From Kordia sp. TARA_039_SRF (lineage in GTDB: Bacteria > Bacteroidota > Bacteroidia > Flavobacteriales > Flavobacteriaceae): 64,000 bases of DNA. The notes beneath the pieces were generated by a model that saw only the letters and a program-made list of their open reading frames with translations, was not told where the DNA came from and made no database searches. Made by a program: the position numbers and the translations under genes. Of the stretch, positions 60,623 through 64,000 are shown piece after piece (the first letter of the stretch is position 1; each line of letters begins with the position of its first letter). The DNA is taken from the NCBI GenBank assembly GCA_006383075.2, contig SMNH02000003.1, forward strand, positions 426,496 through 490,495. Direction: 5' to 3'.

Positions 60623-60940
60623 CTATCTCTCTTTCATTTCGTACAATCGATCTCTGCGATCTATTTCTCCTAACGGACTTCCTTTGAATGTGGAAATATT
60701 TTGAAAACCATTTTCTTCTGTAATTAGAGATTCTTCAGCCAAAACGGCACCTCTACGTTTATTTCCATAATCGCCCGTCATTTTTTTCGTAGCCGGATCA
60801 ACATCGCCCCACAAAATTGTAGGCTTTCCAGAGTCAATAGGCTCTACAAAATACGTGACTCCAGTGCGCTTTGAAGTCACGAGGAATCTTCCTGAATCTT
60901 CAGTTCTATATAAGAACTTTTGTAATACATCTTTTCTCAT
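60623..60940 (-). CDS. Hypothetical protein, 105 residues
   Basis: Soluble, charged, no Cys. It starts MRKDVLQKFLYRTEDSGRF and has a beta-rich middle (FLVTSKRTGVTYFVEPID), a turn TILWGDVDPATKKMTGDYG, and ends with an Arg/Glu-rich tail (EIDRRDRLYEMKER). Its own terminator follows (60522-60562). It stands between the tRNA array and the AraC gene. No family recognised; the conserved-looking turn with two Asp and Gly could be a ligand or metal loop, which is only a guess. Confidence 0.6.
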   Translation of the reverse strand: MRKDVLQKFLYRTEDSGRFLVTSKRTGVTYFVEPIDSGKPTILWGDVDPATKKMTGDYGNKRRGAVLAEESLITEENGFQNISTFKGSPLGEIDRRDRLYEMKER

Positions 60941-61059
60941 GACTATAATTTTTAATTAATGAATACTTCAAGAAATGACAAGGTTTCACTTGCATCTTCG
61001 AGATAACCGCTCGCTATTTTTATTAAACTACATTCCTTCTTTTTCTATTATTCTAATTT

Positions 61060-61133
61060 GGGTGAATTCAGGGAGTCGAACCCTGTTCTTCTCATCCACA
61101 ATGAGACGTTTTACCAGATAAACTAAAGACACC
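61060..61133 (-). tRNA. tRNA-His (GTG), imperfect acceptor stem
   Basis: T arm CAGGG TTCGACT CCCTG and anticodon stem TCTCA/TGAGA with loop TTGTGGA give anticodon GTG. The discriminator is C, as expected for His. The acceptor pairs at the outer four bases (GGTG/CACC) but has U5-U and C6-U mismatches. No CCA encoded. Confidence 0.8.
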
Positions 61134-61140
61134 ATGTTGT

Positions 61141-61210
61141 AGATTTGAGAGGAATCGAACCTCTTCCACAAGAATCAAAGCCTTGTGTGCTAGCCGTTAC
61201 ACCACAAATC
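61141..61210 (-). tRNA. tRNA-Gln (TTG)
   Basis: Anticodon stem CAAGG/TCTTG with loop CTTTGAT gives TTG. T arm AGAGG TTCGATT CCTCT is intact. Acceptor GATTTGT pairs at six positions, with a U-U at position 7. Short D loop; 70 nt in all. Discriminator U, no CCA. Confidence 0.8.
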
Positions 61211-61219
61211 AATTTTGTA

Positions 61220-61287
61220 AGTCTAATAGGATTTGAACCCATACTTTTGGCTTCGTAGGCCAATGTGCTATCCGTTACACCATAGAC
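61220..61287 (-). tRNA. tRNA-Arg (ACG), short, imperfect acceptor stem
   Basis: Anticodon stem TTGGC/GCCAA with loop CTACGAA gives ACG. T loop TTCAAAT. The acceptor GTCTATG pairs only at five outer positions. 68 nt, discriminator U, no CCA. Confidence 0.78.
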
Positions 61288-61315
61288 TTTTTGCACTCCT
61301 TTCTAAGATTGCTTG

Positions 61316-61389
61316 TACAGAGAGAGAGATTCGAACTCTCAAAAAACTGTTTCTAAGACAGCCGCGTATGCCAATTCCGCCATCTCTGT
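61316..61389 (-). tRNA. tRNA-Leu (TAG) without long variable arm
   Basis: Acceptor ACAGAGA/TCTCTGT is perfect, the D arm TGGCGGAATTGGCA is typical of tRNA-Leu, and loop CTTAGAA gives anticodon TAG. Between the anticodon stem and T stem there are only five T instead of the class II variable arm. 74 nt instead of about 85. Discriminator A, no CCA. Confidence 0.8.
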
Positions 61390-61395
61390 ATATTG

Positions 61396-61467
61396 TACTC
61401 CGTAAGAGAATCGAACTCTTATTAGCTGCTCGAAAGGCAGGTGTCCTAACCATTAGACGAACGGAGC
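61396..61467 (-). tRNA. tRNA-Glu (TTC)
   Basis: Acceptor GCTCCGT/ACGGAGT (one G-U), D arm TCGTCTAATGGTTAGGAC as in bacterial tRNA-Glu, loop CTTTCGA giving TTC, T loop TTCGATT. One C-C mismatch at the end of the anticodon stem. Discriminator A, no CCA. Confidence 0.85.
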
Positions 61468-61478
61468 ATTTTACTTTT

Positions 61479-61553
61479 GTCTGGGAAGCAGGACTCGAAC
61501 CTACATCCTCCTGTATCCAAAACAGGTAAACAACCAATTGTTCTATTCCCAGA
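61479..61553 (-). tRNA. tRNA-Pro (TGG)
   Basis: Acceptor TCTGGGA/TCCCAGA is perfect; anticodon stem CCTGT/ACAGG with loop TTTGGAT gives TGG. T arm GTAGG TTCGAGT CCTGC. Discriminator C, unlike the usual A of bacterial tRNA-Pro; no CCA. Confidence 0.8.
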
Positions 61554-61558
61554 TGTTG

Positions 61559-61630
61559 CAGTATCGACGGGATTCGAACCCGCAACTTCTCGAGAGACAG
61601 TCGAGCACGCTACCTTTGCGTTACGATACT
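61559..61630 (-). tRNA. tRNA-Asp (GTC)
   Basis: Acceptor AGTATCG/CGATACT is perfect; anticodon stem CTCGA/TCGAG with loop CTGTCTC gives GTC; T arm GCGGG TTCGAAT CCCGT. Discriminator G, the Asp identity base. No CCA. Confidence 0.88.
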
Positions 61631-61638
61631 ATTTTGTG

Positions 61639-61710
61639 AGACAAGGACGAGGTTCGAACTCGTAAAAAACAGTTTTGCAGACTGCTGCTTTTCCATTCAG
61701 CCACCTTGTC
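61639..61710 (-). tRNA. tRNA-Cys (GCA)
   Basis: Acceptor GACAAGG/CCTTGTC is perfect; loop CTGCAAA gives GCA; T arm ACGAG TTCGAAC CTCGT. Discriminator U, the Cys identity base. No CCA. Confidence 0.88.
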
Positions 61711-61770
61711 ATCGTGATATTGAAAAATTCATTACATCAATTATTAATTTCAAAAAACAGCAACCATAAA

Positions 61771-61801
61771 AAAAGCATCTCGTTGTTTAGGAGATGCTTT
61801 T
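61771..61801. terminator. Hairpin terminator in the tRNA array
   Basis: AAAAGCATCTC (61771-61781) and GAGATGCTTTT (61791-61801) form a perfect 11-bp stem with A/T-rich flanks usable in both directions. It lies 60 bases beyond the 5' end of tRNA-Cys. Confidence 0.75.
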
Positions 61802-61871
61802 GTGAAATTTTTATATAGCCACTTTTACAGTAACGTATTTTTACAATACTCCCGTTTTTTTATATACACAT

Positions 61872-61950
61872 CATCTCCTTCTTGTTCAGAAACGAACAGG
61901 CTGCAACTTTCCGGTAATCGGAAAATATGTGTTGAAGCGGATATGAGATG
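61872..61950 (-). other. tRNA-like folded segment, possible remnant
   Basis: On the minus strand CATCTC at the 5' end pairs with GAGATG at the 3' end, TTTCC/GGAAA can form an anticodon-like stem with a 7-base loop, and TGTTC/GAACA a T-arm-like stem with a 6-base loop. The T loop lacks the TTCRA consensus, so it is not a normal tRNA. Confidence 0.3.
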
Positions 61951-62225
61951 TATTGTATATTTCATGATATTCTTTTTAGATGTCTTTTTGTTTTTGACGA
62001 TGCAAATATGAAAACATTTTTTGAATTACGCAACTATTTTTTTTGATTTAATTTATTGATTTTCAAATACTTAACTTTGTTTTTGAGCATAAAAAATCCT
62101 GTCCATCAAATGACGGATACTAAACTTTTTGACAACTGTCTGTCTCTCAATTGCTTTTGGTTTCAATACTTATTATTTTCTATATAATTACGCGATGAAC
62201 ATTTTTTTAATTTTTTTCATAAAAA

Positions 62226-62250
62226 AAGCGCTCAATTTCTTGAACGCTTT
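62226..62250. terminator. Hairpin with T/A-rich flanks
   Basis: AAAGCG-C-TCAA and TTGA-A-CGCTTT pair around a TTTC loop with one internal mismatch. It could end a transcript of the two tRNAs at 62491-62662 on the minus strand. Confidence 0.55.
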
Positions 62251-62294
62251 ACTGATTGTATAATTTTAGTGTTATTTCATAGTTTATTTCACTC

Positions 62295-62356
62295 TTAAAA
62301 ATCTACATAAAGCGTCTGTTTTCGACAAAACGGTTCTACCATTCCGCGATTTTTAT
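62295..62356 (-). other. tRNA-like remnant
   Basis: The minus strand contains GGAATGGTAGAACCG (D-arm-like) followed by a stem-loop GTTTT/AAAAC, as in the first half of a tRNA, but no T arm or matching acceptor is found. Confidence 0.3.
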
Positions 62357-62490
62357 CCTGACTTTTCAGGGGGATTGAGGCTATATGTACATAGTTTTTT
62401 GTCATTAGTGTCGCAAATATGTGATTTTTAAGTTATTTCTTCCAAATTATCTATCCTATTTATATTGATTTTAAAGAGTTTAAAATCAGC

Positions 62491-62562
62491 AACGGTAGGC
62501 GAGACTCGAACCCGCACCCCATGAGTGACGGTCATGTACTCTTCCAGTTGAGCTACTACCGC
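62491..62562 (-). tRNA. tRNA-Asp-like (GTC) with C33
   Basis: Acceptor GCGGTAG/CTACCGT (one G-U), D arm TAGCTCAACTGGAAGAGT, anticodon stem CATGA/TCATG with loop CCGTCAC. The anticodon is GTC by position, but base 33 is C instead of the invariant U. T arm GCGGG TTCGAGT CTCGC. Discriminator U rather than the Asp G; no CCA. Confidence 0.75.
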
Positions 62563-62589
62563 TGCCTTTTTTAACTTTCTTTAATTTTG

Positions 62590-62662
62590 AACAGCAGGCG
62601 AGACTCGAACCCGCAACTCCCTTCCTGCTGAGAAGGTGCTCTTCCAATTGAACTACTGCTGT
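62590..62662 (-). tRNA. tRNA with anticodon AGC by position (Ala?), C33
   Basis: Acceptor ACAGCAG/CTGCTGT is perfect, D arm TAGTTCAATTGGAAGAGC, anticodon stem CCTTC/GAAGG with loop TCAGCAG. The positional anticodon is AGC; base 33 is C, so the identity is uncertain. The T arm is identical to that of the neighbouring tRNA at 62491-62562. Discriminator U, no CCA. Confidence 0.65.
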
Positions 62663-62673
62663 TATACTTTTGT

Positions 62674-64000
62674 TTACCAATCTTCTACAAGATAGTTTTT
62701 TAATAGCTTTCCTGTGACTTTTTGTTCGTTTTGTTCATTTTCATAAATAGGATGTACAATTCGTGCTGCGCCATCAACAGGGTCAAGTGGCGGAATGTAT
62801 CCTTTTTGAAATTGCTTTTCTCGCAATTCTTCTCGTGCGCCCGTAGAAATCCAACCGACATCTACCGCATTCATATAAATATGATCTTTGGCAAATGCTT
62901 CTGCAGATGTGCGCGTCATCATATTTAAAGCTGCTTTGGTCATGTTGGTATGCGGATGAAACATGGTTTTATTGTTGTAACTAAATTGTCCTTCGGAAGA
63001 AGTAACGTTGATAATATGCTTCTTGGAAAACGTCGAATTTTTCAATAATGGCAACAATTCTTTGATGAGAAAGTATGGCGAAATCTGATTGATAAGATTT
63101 ACTTCAATCAATTCTTGCATAGAAATTTCTTCTAGCGTTGCATTCCAGCTATTTTTTGCGCGATTATCTACAGGTTGTCCAAAACGATTCAACGCCACAA
63201 AGCTTTTTTCTACATGATTTTCTAATAGTTTTACATTCGCAACAGGCGTTTCGTTGGCAATCAATTGTTTTTGATGGGAAAACGTTTGCAATAATTTTTG
63301 CTCATTCTCTATTAAAGGTGCGTAATACTGATTTGTATATTTTATAGTTTGTGCTGCATTATTGATGAGTATATCCAGTGAATGATATGTGTTTTTGTAA
63401 TAATTGATAAAGTTTTCAACCGATTTCAAATTTCGTAAATCCAATCCGTAGACAACCAAATTGTCTTTCCAATCTTCATAATCTTTTTCTTTTTGAAATT
63501 GCTCTAAAGCTATTGCTGGAAAACGTGTTGTCACAGTAACATTCGCATGAAAACGCAACATTTTTAATGCTGTTGCATATCCGATTTTAACACGTCCGCC
63601 CGTAATTATGACATTGCGATTGGACAAATTGAGTGTTTTAAAACGGTTTTTATAATTGAGTTCAGCACATGTCGGACACAAGCGGTTGTAAAACGAATGC
63701 GCCAACACAAAAGAAGCATTGCAACTGTAGCAGTTTTTCGGAATATGTAGCTTCGTAAATGTTTGTGGCGCTTCTTCGGATTCGCTAAATTTTGTGGTAT
63801 TCTCTAAAGCATTTTTAGAAATTTCACTGTTGAGAATCGTTTGTAAATCCGCTTGTTTTTTGTTGGTATAACTTTTTTTGCGATTTGCCTTTTTTGCGTT
63901 GGAATGAATTTTTGTAATCAGCGAACCAAATTGTTGATTGTCTGGATTTTCCAACGGACTTTTTTTAAGCGCATGCAATACCTTTAAGCAGGTTTCCCAT
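62674..64000 (-). CDS. SDR-family oxidoreductase-like protein with Zn-ribbon, 5' end outside window
   Basis: The frame stays open to the window edge (WETCLKVLHALKKSP precedes what could be a TTG start at 63978), so the N-terminus is cut. A basic stretch (KANRKKSYTNKKQ) and a CxxC...CxxC zinc-ribbon-like segment (CYSCNASFV through LCPTC) come before a Rossmann fold with TGGRVKIGYATA, the LDILINNAAQT motif and NVTSSEGQFSY. At the YxxxK position the sequence is TNMTKAAL: Lys is kept but Tyr is replaced by Thr, so normal dehydrogenase activity is doubtful. It lies 12 bases from the tRNA array end. Confidence 0.85.
   Translation of the reverse strand, partial: WETCLKVLHALKKSPLENPDNQQFGSLITKIHSNAKKANRKKSYTNKKQADLQTILNSEISKNALENTTKFSESEEAPQTFTKLHIPKNCYSCNASFVLAHSFYNRLCPTCAELNYKNRFKTLNLSNRNVIITGGRVKIGYATALKMLRFHANVTVTTRFPAIALEQFQKEKDYEDWKDNLVVYGLDLRNLKSVENFINYYKNTYHSLDILINNAAQTIKYTNQYYAPLIENEQKLLQTFSHQKQLIANETPVANVKLLENHVEKSFVALNRFGQPVDNRAKNSWNATLEEISMQELIEVNLINQISPYFLIKELLPLLKNSTFSKKHIINVTSSEGQFSYNNKTMFHPHTNMTKAALNMMTRTSAEAFAKDHIYMNAVDVGWISTGAREELREKQFQKGYIPPLDPVDGAARIVHPIYENEQNEQKVTGKLLKNYLVEDW

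Larger units (their letters stand above)
61711..62490. other. Spacer inside the tRNA array
   Basis: 780 bases without a convincing protein gene. It holds a terminator (61771-61801), a second hairpin (62226-62250) and two tRNA-like remnants listed separately. Small frames exist but have no coding features. Confidence 0.5.

Noticed and set aside
61233-61665. Small open frames across the tRNA genes
   Set aside because: They read through clear cloverleaf structures and have no coding features.

Overview
The window looks like a chromosomal piece from a marine member of the Flavobacteriaceae (Bacteroidetes), possibly Kordia or a relative (genus is a guess). Reasons: low GC, Bacteroidetes-type promoters (TAnnTTTG -7 boxes), an exosortase F pair, a type IX secretion sorting domain, the flavobacterial coaX/TPR/lptC/CNNM/ppiD gene order, a class II HMG-CoA reductase beside a GYDIA-type GHMP kinase, and a DPP-IV peptidase next to POT peptide transporters.

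Layout. 1-6940: three tandem paralogues of an exported MG2/TonB-plug protein, the first cut by the window edge. 7075-10604: an accessory, AT-rich stretch of unrelated small genes separated by related inverted-repeat half-sites, like a cassette array without a visible integrase. 10875-12470: exosortase F pair and a GAF-type methionine sulfoxide reductase candidate. 12859-19995: purH, then the cell-shape set mreB-mreC-mreD-PBP2-rodA. 20107-22113: a 53-residue GG-leader peptide with four core cysteines and a C39-like/VKOR/thioredoxin fusion, a plausible disulfide-peptide pair. 22140-24652: AraC regulator divergent from a cupin lipoprotein and an alpha/beta hydrolase. 25123-35303: nuclease, ABC permease, Prc protease, surE, lpxB, NlpC/P60 peptidase, comEC, thioredoxin. 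35422-41920: two POT transporters and DPP-IV. 42194-44450: mevalonate genes. 44533-51907: envelope biogenesis genes and coaX. 52007-52082: a canonical tRNA-Phe.

53167-59791 is the most interesting region. On the minus strand it holds an S53 (sedolisin) peptidase, a 139-residue protein ending in a Cys/Gly cluster, a 290-residue protein with 28 cysteines and 13 copies of a Thr-x-x-x-Gly-Cys motif, and then a tight, overlapping run of an APH-fold kinase, a HopA1-type protein and a LanC-type cyclase with all zinc ligands. Kinase, phospho-lyase and cyclase are the three activities needed to turn Thr/Cys pairs into methyllanthionine. I infer a split, class V-like lanthipeptide pathway with an unusually large, multi-ring, apparently leaderless substrate.

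61060-62662 is the second unusual region: ten minus-strand tRNA genes without encoded CCA, several with mismatched acceptor stems, one tRNA-Leu lacking the long variable arm and two with C at position 33. The window ends in a 5'-truncated SDR-like gene that lacks the usual catalytic tyrosine. Functions are read from motifs by eye; no database search was run.
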